A stretch of 64,000 nt of DNA. It comes from Helianthus annuus. Its lineage: Eukaryota > Streptophyta > Magnoliopsida > Asterales > Asteraceae. Position 1 is the first letter of the stretch. Each line of letters begins with the position of its first letter. The stretch is taken from assembly GCF_002127325.2 (NCBI RefSeq), contig NC_035433.2, positions 95,632,723-95,696,722 on the forward strand, given 5' to 3'. Below are positions 1-9,885 of the stretch, piece by piece. A model generated the notes under the pieces. That model saw nothing but the letters and a program-made list of their open reading frames with translations, did no database searches and was not told where the DNA came from. Both the position numbers and the translations under genes were made by a program.

Positions 1-474
1 GACTGAATATTGGGATCTGGATACGGGAGTATATTCAAGTAGTGAGACACATGAATAAGTCAGTATCTAAGACATTAACATCGTATCTCGGATCAATTGA
101 ACTTTGTGTGAGAATTTCAGTGGACCGATATACTAACAATCTAGGTGAATTGTTTTGAACTGAAAATGTAATCAAGCTTAACGGTGTTAGTGACATGTCT
201 CATAAACTGATATGATCCTCTTACACGAATTCACAAAAATATGTTTGTAAATATTTCATTTTTGCATTCTCGTGCTTTTACAAGTGGTGTCAGTTATTTT
301 TTTTTTAGAAAAATCCAAAAAGATTTTGTATGTGTTTTACATAACCTTTTGAAAAAGTCAAAAAGATTTTTGACAACTGATGTAGGAAAGCTGATTTTCA
401 AAATTCCGAGTGCTAAACATGATGACATTGTTGTGAGGGGGAGTGTGCTTTAAATGTCAAAATTTTTTTTAATC
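1..474 (+). repeat. Partial 3' non-coding region of an A-family element
   Basis: This stretch is a near-identical direct copy of about 6437-6910, the non-coding region that precedes the 3' LTR of element A. It starts mid-element at the window edge and ends near the run of T before 474. In the other copy this sequence leads on to a polypurine tract and LTR; here it runs into a short sequence and then a primer site. It therefore looks like the tail of one element copy joined to the head of the next, with the LTR between them lost. No protein is supported: the short open frames here are also open in the duplicate and resemble nothing. Confidence 0.8.
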
Positions 475-547
475 AACAAGTGGTATTATTTGGTTTACTT
501 ACAAGTGGTATTTGTTGGTTATACTTTGAAGAGATTATGTTTACAAG
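475..547 (+). repeat. Primer-site-like ACAAGTGGTAT repeats replacing a 5' LTR
   Basis: Three spaced copies of (A)CAAGTGGTAT occur here; the third is the real primer site that begins at 548. The stretch resembles 5394-5460 in the 3' non-coding part of element A, where the same phrase recurs. In B and C the primer site directly follows an LTR ending CCTACA; here it follows a non-LTR sequence ending TTTACA. I infer a template switch or recombination that removed the 5' LTR. Confidence 0.6.
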
Positions 548-559
548 TGGTATCAGAGC
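548..559 (+). other. Primer binding site of element A
   Basis: TGGTATCAGAGC matches the 3' end complement of initiator methionine tRNA, the usual minus-strand primer of plant Copia and many Gypsy elements. The same phrase follows the LTRs of B (9368) and C (31722). Confidence 0.85.
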
Positions 560-1122
560 TTCAGGAGGAGGAGTTCTGCAGAGAATAGCTGGATTTCATC
601 TAAAAATTCTTATTTCTACACCTTGTTTCTTCATCAGAACGAGATTTAACAGTCGGAAGTCGCTCAAAATTTCACAGATTGTACGTTATTGCACATAGAC
701 AAATCCCTGAGAATTTGAGACCTAAAATCAAAGTAAAAATGGACAAAATTGAACTCGAACTAGGTTCCCCTTATTCAGACATTTGGTAGATCCGCTTCAA
801 TAATCATTCAAGTACGCTTATAAGACCATTCAAGACCGCTTATTTGGACATTTTTGGAGTAGATCCGCTCAAAAGATCATTCAAGTCCGCTTATAAGACC
901 ATTCAAGTTTGCTCCAGTGTCACTTAATCTGTTAGGTCCGCTCCTAAGACAATCAAGTCCGCTCCAAAGGTTAAGATCAAGTCCGCTCCTAGTGCACTTC
1001 ATAGATCCGCTTTTAGTGACAAAGTCAGTAGGTTCGCTTATTCGGTCATTATTAGATCCGCTTTTCTGAACATCCTAGTTTCGCTGATTTGTCAACTACC
1101 TTGGAAAATGTGCTAAGTCATT
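560..1122 (+). repeat. Element A leader with TCCGCT motif array
   Basis: Between primer site and gag start, roughly 780-1080 carries about 14 irregularly spaced copies of (A/G)(A/G/T)TCCGCT(T/C), with a few variants such as TTCGCT. The same motif occurs in the U3 part of this family's LTR (7448-7536), there arranged as a palindrome. In B and C the same leader position holds a different motif. The leader is where retroelements usually carry RNA packaging and dimerisation signals, so such a role is possible but not shown. Confidence 0.8.
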
Positions 1123-4100
1123 ATGGATACTGAATTTTACAATGCGTTTGCAACACCATCTACTCCAGCTGCGATTGCTCAGGTCATGAATTTAGAAAAC
1201 GAGACGGGAACCACCCAAAAGCCCCCGAAATTGATGAGTATCGAAGAATATTACGGGTGGAAAGATCGATTCGAGAACTGGGTCCAGGCGAACCATCTTA
1301 GATCATGGGAATGCATCTTGAAGAAATATGTGTTGCCTCGAACAGATTTACAAGTTCTTAAAGAGTTATCTGAGTTCATGGATCAGGAAAGGGTTATGTA
1401 CAAAGCGGAGAAAATGATGATCAGTTTGCTGCAACAAGCAATCAAAGAGGATATATTCATTCTGCTACAGCATGACAAAACTGCAAAGTCAATTTGGGAT
1501 GCACTTAAAGTCAAATTCGAGGGTAGCGAGAATATGATAAAGAGCAAAAAGGCACTACTAAAGAAAGAGTTTGATCTGTTCAGCAGCTTACCGGGAGAGG
1601 GATACAAAGAAGCTGATTGAACGTTACTGTCACATTGTACGATCAATGTCGATGTTGAGTATTACTAAAGATCGTGAAGAGTGGGTAGATAAACTTGCTG
1701 ATGCGTTACCACAGAAGGAGTGGGGAACATATCTGATGATTCTGAAAAACACGGGTGTTTATGATGGGTTAACGATTTCTCAGTTTATCGAAAAGATCGA
1801 GAGTCAGGATTTGGAACAGCAAAAGATCGCGAGGATGAATAGTCCGAGTGGTCAACATGATGTGAAGATGTACTATAAAGGTAGTATTCCAGTTCCTGAA
1901 GCTGAGAGAAGTCCAAAAATTCAAACTGCGTTCAGTGCTGGGGATTCATCAGAAAAGGCTGATCAAGGTTCTGGCAAAAGCAGCAGTGGATTCTCATCAT
2001 TTCTGAGTGTTAATCCTAAAGATTCAAATTCAAGTTTTCAGTCACAAAGCACAAAAACGGGAAATGGATATGTGATTCAGTGTAACATCACGCTAAATCT
2101 TCCAGAAGGCCAAAGCTTTTCAGAAGACACTGCTAAAGACCACATGGCTCTACTTGGTTCTGTATTGTTATCTTATGAGCGTCTAGTAGCTGGTCGGATC
2201 GGAAATCCCATGCTCACCAAAGAGGATTAGGACCAAATAGATGTCGAAGAGATGGAATTAATGGATATCAAATGGTGTCTTGCAAGTGTTCTTCGACGCG
2301 CTGAAAAGTTCAAAACAATCACCGGAAGAAATGACTTTCTTGATGCTCATGTATCTACTTTAGGTTTTGATAAATCTAAAGTTACTTGTTTTCGATGTAG
2401 GGAGAAAGGCCATTTCAAACGGGAATGCAAGAATAGAGAAGCTAGCGGTGCTCAGAATCCATTTGGTAAAGCTGATTACTACCGGAAAGCCATTTATCAG
2501 CAGGTTGGTCAATCACAAGATTCACAGACGGCTCATGGTAGAAAGATTGAAGATTCTAAGAGAGCGTGTTTGGTAAACTTCAACTGGAGCAACTACATAT
2601 CTCCTGATAGCAAAGCGTGTATAGTTGATCAAGATGATGAAAGACTGCCTGAAGGATTCAGCTGGGATATGTTCGTTGATGAAAAAGGAGAGTATAAAGC
2701 CTTCATTGCCAAGATTGTCAGAGAGCCAGACATGTTTGCTACCTGGATGAAGTCTATTGGAGTGAATGTGAAGAGTGAGGATGAAAAGTCTGTTACTTAA
2801 GAAGATAGCTCAGAAAGTTCTGATGAAAAGTCACAGATTTCAGATGAGAGAGAACAAAATGCTGTTAATTCAGAAAAAGAAGTTGTATTTGATCAAACAC
2901 CGTCAGATTCTTGTTTATCAAATGCTGATTCAGAAAAATCTGTACAGTTTGATCAGTCTCCAGTTGATAGTAGCAGTGATGATGAGGAAGAAAAACATAT
3001 CAATATAGCAAAATCTCATCTTTCTCCTGAAAGTTTTCATTTCTATTTTGCAGATCGCTTGGAGAAACTGAAGGAGAAAAGAGCTGCTAAAGAACAACAA
3101 AAGAAATCTGCAGATGATGTTAAAAATGTTGAAAGTGTTCCTGAGAAGATTACTGAAGTTGAGAAAGTAATTGAAGCTGAGAAGGTGAAAGAAGAAGAAA
3201 AGGTGATTGAAGTTGTGAAAACAATCGAGGTTGAGAAGATTGTTGAAGTTGTCAAGCCTTGCACAAAGTGTTTGGAAGCTTGCAAGGAATGTGCAGCAAA
3301 AGACGACATTATTGCTGAGTATGAGAAGAAGAAGGAGCAGTTACTGTTCAATCTCAACTATGTAAAAGAATCATATGATGTCTTGAACAAAATAGTAACT
3401 GGTCTCCAAAAGACAAACTCAGAGAGAGAACAAGCACTAACGATGATGAATGCAGTCATGATGACAAAGCAGAAAGCTATCAACTTTTACATCGAAGAAA
3501 GTGCTAAGTGGAAGCAAGAGTTGGAGACAGAAAAGATCGAGAATGAGAGAATTAGACGTTTGTTACAAAGTTATTCTAGTTCTGATTATCTCATTGATCG
3601 TATTTACCCAACTATTGCAGGAATGGAAGCTTTTCAAGACGTGAAGCCAAAAAAGAAGAAAGATTGTGGTAAGAAACCGACTGTTAGCTATAACAAGTGT
3701 CCGCCTCCAATTTGGGAAGGGTATTCTCCTGGAAAACCAAACGAGGAGCAACTTGAGAAAGCAGTCAATATAAAGCTAAAAACCAACACAACTGACGTTT
3801 TACCAGATAACATTGATGTCACGTTTACCTCGTCCGATACCGATCATGAGTCTGAGTTAATTAAAAAGGTGGTCGATCAGGTGTTGGATACTGATGAGGA
3901 GTCCGAGTCAAAATCTGAGTCTGGAGGGTCAAATTCGTCTATCAACAGTCAAAATTCGTCGGTTAAACGGTCTTACAGTAAAGAATTTTTATTATCGAAA
4001 CCAAATTTGGATGATGAAACATTTGAAGTTGTATACACTTTAAATGATTCGGACAAATTATACTATGACAACGAATTTCCAATAAGAAGTGTTCGCTTTG

Positions 4101-4861
4101 ACATGATCAAAAAGGTTTTCAAAATGACAGAAATCAATATTTCTGAAATAAAAGATTTAAATCTTACTGAAAAACCTAAAAAGTACACTTCAAGAGTTCA
4201 ACAACGTCTAAACAAGAAAAAGGGTTACAATTCTGGTTCTGGTTTTCAAAAGAAACCTAACCACAATCGTAGCTACAAAAAGAAAGGATTAGCCTTTGTT
4301 CCACCAGAAAACTATAAAAATGATAAAAATTCTAAAACAAAAACAGAATTTGTGTCAGGTGGAAGCTCAGAAGATGAACAGAAGAAACCATTCTGGAGAT
4401 AGTCAAATCAAGAGTTTCTTGCTGAAAGAAAGAAGAATGGAACTGAAGTGTTTTATCAAAGAGAGACTCGAACCTGTTACAAGTGCAATGAAGCTGGTCA
4501 CATTGCATGGAACTATTCGACAAATGCAAAAACAAAACAGGGAGTTTCTCAGAAATTAAAAGACAAAGTTGTTGATGTTGAACCACCAACCAATAGACTT
4601 AAAATTTTTGAAAATTCAAAATATGAGGTTGGTGAGTGTTCGAAGAAGAATTTTTACAAAAAGAAAGAAAAAGACAACCAAGTGTGGGTTGTTAAAAAGA
4701 ATGATGAAAATGTCGGCGATGAATCTGGTTCCACAAAGCCAGAAAAGCCACAGGTTGAGGAGAAAATTTCAGTGAATGATGATGATTTTCCATCACTGAA
4801 ATTTGAAGAAGTTAAACAGAAAATTGGAAAAGTTGATTTTTCAAAACAGTTTTACACTTAA
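1123..4861 (+). pseudogene. Giant Gag-like protein of element A (broken)
   Basis: A single long frame of about 1245 codons, broken by one frameshift near 1600 (an extra G relative to element B) and in-frame stops at 2228, 2798 and 4400. The first ~170 residues resemble the UBN2/Gag domain of Copia elements. A canonical CCHC zinc knuckle lies at 2387-2428 (CFRCREKGHFKREC). Then comes an acidic serine-rich part, then a Glu/Lys/Val-rich probable coiled coil (about 3059-3560) and a basic stretch. A second knuckle at 4475-4516 has lost its last cysteine (CYKCNEAGHIAWNY). The C-terminus carries an FPSL motif followed by lysine-rich sequence. No enzyme domain follows. Gag would form the particle and bind element RNA; the long extension has no known role that I recognise. 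The ATG at 1123 is supported by its match to B (9886). Confidence 0.75.
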
Positions 4862-5640
4862 AAAAAGAATTTGATGTCGAGAAAACATTTAATGGAAGTG
4901 TAAAGAAAATTTTTGGGAAATGTTGAATGGGGAAGCAAAGGGGGTTAAAGATTTTTATGTGACTAAAAAGGCAACATACAACCCCACTGCGCAAGAGTTG
5001 AAAGACATCAAGTCTGAAAAGACTTGGATGGAAGTTTGTTTCCCATAGAAGTCTTAGGACTATGCCGGAGATCCCAAGTTCAAATCGTGGATCAGGAATC
5101 GGCATCATTCTAGTGTTTAAAAAAGGTTGTTTGAAAGTTTTTGATAATGTTTGAATGTTTGCAGGTGAAAGGACTACGCCGGAGATCTCAAGTTTATATC
5201 GTGGATTAGGAATCAGCATCATTCTAATGTTTGAAAAGTTTGATTGAAAGATTTTGAATAATGTTTGAATTTTACAGGTGAAAGGACTACGCCGGAGCTT
5301 CCAGGTTGGTAATTGAGAAGCAGGAATCGGCATCTTTCTGACTAATTTGACAAGTGGTAAAGAGGTTTCTGTAGATGTCTCATTCCTACAGGAAAACCTA
5401 CAAGTGGTATTATTTGGGTCTACTAACAAGTGGTATTTGTTGATTATACTTTGAAGAGATAAATCAGGGACATTAAGTTGTACTTGATTTACTATACATA
5501 TGAGATTGATAAACAAGATGATGAACCATATCCCCATGTTTAACAAGTGGTAAACTTAAAAGTGGTAAAAACAAACTCATTTTCCGTAAAAATCATTTCG
5601 ATTAAAACAAACTTAAGTGTTTTGAGATCTAAATGAGAAA
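4862..5640 (+). repeat. Post-gag non-coding region of A with ~114-bp tandem repeats
   Basis: At 5057, 5171 and 5284 a unit beginning GGACTA(T/C)GCCGGAG recurs with a period of about 114 bp (two and a half units). Each unit ends in a T-rich stretch and, between units, CAGGTGAAAGG. From 5350 to 5560 several ACAAGTGGTA phrases resemble the primer-site surroundings. The open frame on the minus strand across here reads through repeats and is not supported as a gene. Confidence 0.6.
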
Positions 5641-7324
5641 ATGGTTTGTTGAAAGGGGGAGTTCAGATTGTTTTTGCCTAGTGAATGGCGATTTGATGTG
5701 ATTCGATGTCCGTTGTCAAGTTTCTGTACAGTTTGTTTTACTTTTTACTTTTCAAGTGGGTCAAAAGTCTAGTAGTTTTCAAATTTCATTTGAAATGTGT
5801 TTGCATTTTAGGGGGAGTAGGGAAATTTCAGAAAATCCAAAAACATTTGAAAATTTGAAATAGACAAAAACATGATAAAATTCAAAAATGAGTTTTGTTG
5901 TGAAAAGAGGATTTGATAGTACATCAGTAGGCTGTCACAACATTCTAAAGAAATGTAAAGATAAAATGTGATAAACAATCTCACTAAGGATGTGCCAGTA
6001 GGTTTTTACACACTTAGTAAATTGTGACGAGATATAAACTAAATTTCAAACTTGCTTGTTCTGTGGGTTAAAACAAACTTGGATATATAGGTAACCCCTG
6101 AAATCTTGTTTGAAAGGTCCCTTATTCTGAGATACTAGGTCTTTATGCTCAGTGATATCTGGGGTATTATCCTCGGACTTCTTCTGTATGGAAGTACTGA
6201 CCTAGTCCCCGGATAATGCTTTCCGCAAAAGCTTGAAACATAGCTTCGCCCTCAGCATGCTGATGAAACAATAAAATTGATAGTCGTTGCTGTTGAAATA
6301 AAAAGATCCTCTAAAGGGGACACACCAAAAGTCGAAGTCCTCATCTCTTTGCGTATACGGAAGTATCGACCTGAGCTCTCACGGCCCTCGCATCTAACCC
6401 CTATACAGATATCAGCTGTGGTATACTCACCTGTAAGACTGAATATTGGGATCTGGATACGGGAGTATATTCAAGTAGTGAGACACACGAATAAGTCAGT
6501 ATCTAAGACATTAACATCGTATCTCGGATCAATTGAACTTTGTGTGAGAACTTCAGTGGACCGATATACTGACAATCTAGGTGAATTGTTTTGAACTGAA
6601 TATGTAATCAAGCTTAACGGTGTTAGTGACATGTCTCATAAACTGATATGATCCTCTTACACGAACTCACAAAAATATGTTTGTAAATATTTCATTTCTG
6701 CATTCTCGTGCTTTTACAAGTGGTGTCAATTATTTTTTTAGAAAAATCCAAAAAGATTTTGTATGTGTTTTAGCATAAACTTTTGAAAAAGACAAAAAGA
6801 TTTTTGACAACTGATGTAGGAAAGCTGATTTTCAAAATTCCAAGTGCTAAACATGATGACATTGTTGTGAGGGGGAGTGTGCTTTAAATGTCAAAATTTT
6901 TTAATCAACAAGTGGTTTATCATAGAAAAAGTAATTTGAGGGAGAGTTGTAGTTGGTGCACTTAATTTCTGAGGAAGAGTTAGTGTTGATGCTTTCAAAT
7001 TGTTATTTTTAGAAAATTTATTTCTAGGTTAAGAATGTGCAGGAATAGCCAGGTTTCGATCTTGGATCTGAAGATAGAGTGCCAGGTCTCGATTCCTGAA
7101 GACCTCTGATTAAAGAAAACCAAGTTTCGATCCTGGAAATTAATCTTGATTTGGTGAAGGGCAGACAATGATACTGAAGACGTTGCTGAAGAACAAAGGA
7201 ATGCCAGCAAATCGAGAGGGAGAGTTTGAAGACAGAGAGAGAGAAAAGCCCAGAGACAGATCAAGACTGAAGATGTGAAGACATGACATTATCAAAGACT
7301 CGTCACTGCGACTCGTCAACATCT
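5641..7324 (+). other. Conserved 3' non-coding region of element A
   Basis: No protein is supported. About 5800-6475 is clearly alike to 47730-48410 of element C, although the two gag genes have diverged strongly. The best-kept block (about 6090-6475) includes a stem-loop at 6166-6217. 6437-6910 is duplicated at 1-474. Several G-rich tracts of the form GGGGGAG occur (near 5810, 6870 and 7328), which could act as extra plus-strand primers. Confidence 0.65.
6166..6217 (+). other. Conserved stem-loop, A copy
   Basis: Arm 6166-6179 (ATTATCCTCGGACT) faces arm 6204-6217 (AGTCCCCGGATAAT): 12 of 14 pairs, with a two-base internal loop. An inner ACTTC/GAAGT stem closes the apical part. The counterpart in C (48100-48151) keeps the same shape with a C-G pair replaced by U-A. 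Confidence 0.55.
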
Positions 7325-7335
7325 GAGGGGGAGTC
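7325..7335 (+). other. Polypurine tract of element A
   Basis: GAGGGGGAGTC directly precedes the LTR start TGTTGGTGC. Element C has the same GAGGGGGAGTC before its 3' LTR at 49237-49247. Confidence 0.8.
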
Positions 7336-7765
7336 TGTTGGTGCACTACATCTGTCGACTTCGTCTTGTATCGAGTCTTACATTGTTTTGTATAGTTTAG
7401 GGCATGAATTACAAGAAAACTGAAGATTGTATGTGATTAGGGTGTTAGGTCCGCTCATATGAACATTAGTGAGGAGATCCGCTTATGTGTACATATGAGG
7501 TCCGCTCATATGTACATATGACACATAAGCGAACCTCCAAGCCTATATATAGTTGTCACTACGAGCGAACCTAGTGAGAACCTTCTAGAATTCCATACTG
7601 AGGTGCTGCCGGTGTGAAGATCGAGCTGTAAACGTTGTCAAATCAATAAAATGAGTAGATTAAGTGAATTGCAAGCTGTCTCTACCTTCGTTTCTTGTTA
7701 TTCCGCACCTGAAACGTAGTTGAACGCCTCTGAACGACTCATTCGGGTCAGATCACGATCCTACA
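7336..7765 (+). mobile_element. 3' LTR of element A (430 bp)
   Basis: Starts TGTTGGTGC after the polypurine tract and ends GATCCTACA, the same ends as LTRs B and C allowing for divergence. U3 holds the TCCGCT motif three times in sense and once inverted, in a palindrome next to the TATA box (7544-7552). An inverted motif copy lies just after the TATA box (about 7561-7573). A box GAGGTGCTGCCGG at 7600-7612 is kept in B and C, and AATCAATAAAA near 7642 could serve as a polyadenylation signal. Confidence 0.85.
7498..7552 (+). promoter_or_regulatory. U3 palindrome plus TATA box, LTR A
   Basis: 7498-7536 is an imperfect palindrome: its left arm begins AGGTCCGCTCAT and its right arm ends ATAAGCGAACCT. 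At its left-centre is a perfect 14-bp palindrome CATATGTACATATG (7507-7520). TATATATAG follows at 7544. By position this is the core promoter and upstream element of the LTR. Confidence 0.7.
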
Positions 7766-8881
7766 TGGACTTTATGGATGTCTCTTCTTCACTCAGATCA
7801 ACCTCTGAGCTCTCGACATTGGACGATTCTGGTAACTCAGATGATGAGCAGTCAGTGTCTAAGACAGTTTGACTGTCTTCTTTCACAATGCTGCCAGATT
7901 CTGATTGATTATCACAATCAGAAATACTCGAAGATTTGAACTCATTATCTGAGATTCCTAAATCCTCTGTTTGATTGCCAGGATCATCAGATGATCCCTG
8001 TTCGACAATAATTTCTTCATTATCATAATCAAAAATCAAGTTTATCATTACTGTAGGGAGCATCTAATGTGTCATTTGATGTTTGAGGCATACAGTAGCA
8101 GTTTTCTGACTCATCAGAATTGTTTTCTGAGTTACTTGAAACAGATGTCTCAAGTTCCTCAGATGACACATCAGGCTCTCCTGCCACAACATCTTCAACA
8201 TTTCCAACATTCTCAACATAGTCATTTTTATCACATGCATAATCTAAAATAATAGCACCAGATTCATCAGTCTTAGTGGGAACACCCCAAGTCTCAGCAA
8301 ACCAAGAAAAAACACAATTCCAAGCATAAAGGTCATTTTAATCAGAAATAACATTATCAGCAGCATTTTGATGTGATTCATCATCCTCTTTAGACTTCTC
8401 TTCAGTTCTTACTGACTCTGCACACAAACTAGAACATTTACTATTTTAAACGGAATCAGAATTTGGTGAACTTTCCTTCATCTCCTCTGCGGGTGCGTTA
8501 ACTGATTCCGTTTTTGTTTTAGTTTCGGCTTATGTGTTAGTTACTATTTCATTTATATGATCGAACTTATCTGCTGATTCATTTTGAACATTTTCATTTT
8601 TGACAAAATTCATTGGTTTCTTGAAATCAGCTTGTGGATCATTTTTAAACTTAGATGGATCATATGCAACATAATCACTAGGCTTGGCATACATCATTTT
8701 GTCATAATTTTCCATTTCCTGCTCAGTGATTGGCAATTTGGAATAATTATGATTGTATGGTGGCGGAACCTGTGTATATCCCAATCCCTTTCCCTTGTTT
8801 TCTTTATAAGCAAGTTGCACATTACCCAAGTTACGAACTGTGTCACTGGAAGTGTCAAACTTTTTGATGTTTAACTCGTTC
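7766..8881 (-). pseudogene. Fragment J: acidic Gag-extension remnant of another giant-Gag family
   Basis: On the minus strand two open stretches (8829-8530 and 8063-7761) and the sequence between them, broken by stops and shifts, read as an acidic Ser/Asp/Glu/Asn-rich protein. The first contains QVPPPYNHNYSKLP, comparable in position to the CPPPIWEGYSP stretch of A and the QVPPPEKFAFYDEE stretch of C. I infer a piece of the central part of a fourth giant-Gag family. It sits between the end of LTR A and the start of LTR B, and may be the DNA into which one of them inserted. No start, zinc knuckle or LTR of its own is visible. Confidence 0.45.
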
Positions 8882-9365
8882 TATTGGTGCAGTGATCTGT
8901 CGTCTTCGTCTTATGTCAAGTCTCGGGTTCATTGCAGATCAGATTGGGCAAGAAATCAAGAGATTTGAAGGCTGGCCGTTTGAGAGGATAGCTGGTCGTT
9001 TGAAGGAAGACTTCCGTTTGAATGAAGATGTTCCGTTTGAAAAGTCTTACCCGTTTGAAGGTCATCCGTTTGAGAGAGACTGACGTTTGAAGTCGTCCGT
9101 TTGAGTGATAGTTGGCCGTTTGAGCATGTTCAAACGGCCAGGCAGGAACTATATATAGTCTTCAAGCGGTTGTCATTAGTAACATTCGGAAAACTGATAC
9201 CGAGGTGCTGCCGGTAGTTTCTTGTACTGTAATCACTGTCATATCAATAGAAAAGAGGTTTAAAGTGTAATTCAAGCTGTTTTCAAGTGCGTTTCTTAGT
9301 ATTCCGCCTCTGAAACCTACGAGAGCTCTTCCGAACGACTCATCCAGGTCGAAACCGATCCTACA
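8882..9365 (+). mobile_element. 5' LTR of element B (484 bp)
   Basis: Begins TATTGGTGCAG (LTR A begins TGTTGGTGCAC; the T-for-G change at base 2 looks like decay) and ends GATCCTACA just before a primer site. U3 carries about eight copies of CCGTTTGA(A/G), then a palindrome and TATA box. The box GAGGTGCTGCCGG is at 9202-9214. No 3' LTR of this family is in the window. Confidence 0.8.
9114..9158 (+). promoter_or_regulatory. U3 palindrome plus TATA box, LTR B
   Basis: 9114-9139 is a 26-bp palindrome with half-site GGCCGTTTGA and its reverse complement; 12 of 13 pairs match and the other is G-T. TATATATAG follows at 9150. An inverted near-copy of the motif (TTCAAGCGG) lies just after the TATA box. 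Confidence 0.75.
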
Positions 9366-9367
9366 AG

Positions 9368-9379
9368 TGGTATCAGAGC
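9368..9379 (+). other. Primer binding site of element B
   Basis: TGGTATCAGAGC, two bases after the LTR end; initiator methionine tRNA type. Confidence 0.9.
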
Positions 9380-9885
9380 TCAGGACGAGGAGTTCTTGCC
9401 ATATTCAGCTTGGAAATCTGATTTTCTACACCTTCTGTTCAAAGCCGATACTTTTCATGGTCATAATCAGCTCAAAACTTCACACTGTGTTCAGAATTGA
9501 TTACTGACAAAGCCTTGAAAGTTTCAGACTAAAAATCAAAGTAAAATTGATAAAAATTGGTTGTCCGTTTGAAATCATTCGACAAAATGATGACGTCATG
9601 AGACCTTCCGTTTGAAACCAGGTCAATCGTTTGAACTGATCGTTTGAAAACAGTTCCTATCATTTGAAGTTCGTCCAATCGTTTGAAATTGGTTCCAATC
9701 GTTTGAAAGTAACCTTCTGTTTAAACCTATCGTTTGAAACCAACTTCTGTCGTTTGAAGAATACACTCCCGTTTGAAAATAGATTCTGTCGTTTGAAAGC
9801 TTCCTGCCATTTGAAAGTTCACCGTTTGAACCAACTACCGTTTGAAACTGTGTAGCCCGTTTGAAAGCTGTTTAGTGTGTGAAAC
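9380..9885 (+). repeat. Element B leader with CGTTTGAA motif array
   Basis: From about 9562 to 9870 the motif (C/T)CGTTTGAA or a one-base variant occurs about 16 times with irregular spacing of 8-35 bp. It is the same half-site that builds the LTR B palindrome. The array ends shortly before the gag ATG at 9886. The 63-codon open frame here is produced by the repeats. Confidence 0.8.

Larger units (their letters stand above)
475..7765 (+). mobile_element. Element A: non-autonomous Copia-like giant-Gag retrotransposon lacking its 5' LTR
   Basis: Parts in order are primer site (548), motif-repeat leader (560-1122), broken giant gag (1123-4861), long conserved 3' non-coding region, polypurine tract (7325-7335) and 3' LTR (7336-7765). 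No protease, integrase, reverse transcriptase or RNase H is visible on either strand, so the element could move only with enzymes supplied by another. The 5' LTR is missing and no target-site duplication can be read. Family placement rests on the UBN2-like Gag start and CCHC knuckles, which are typical of Copia. Confidence 0.75.

Noticed and set aside
3043..3357. Minus-strand 104-codon Ser/Thr/Phe-rich frame, and similar ones at 11855 and 34195
   Set aside because: They are the antisense of the Glu/Lys/Val-rich coiled coil of the giant Gag.
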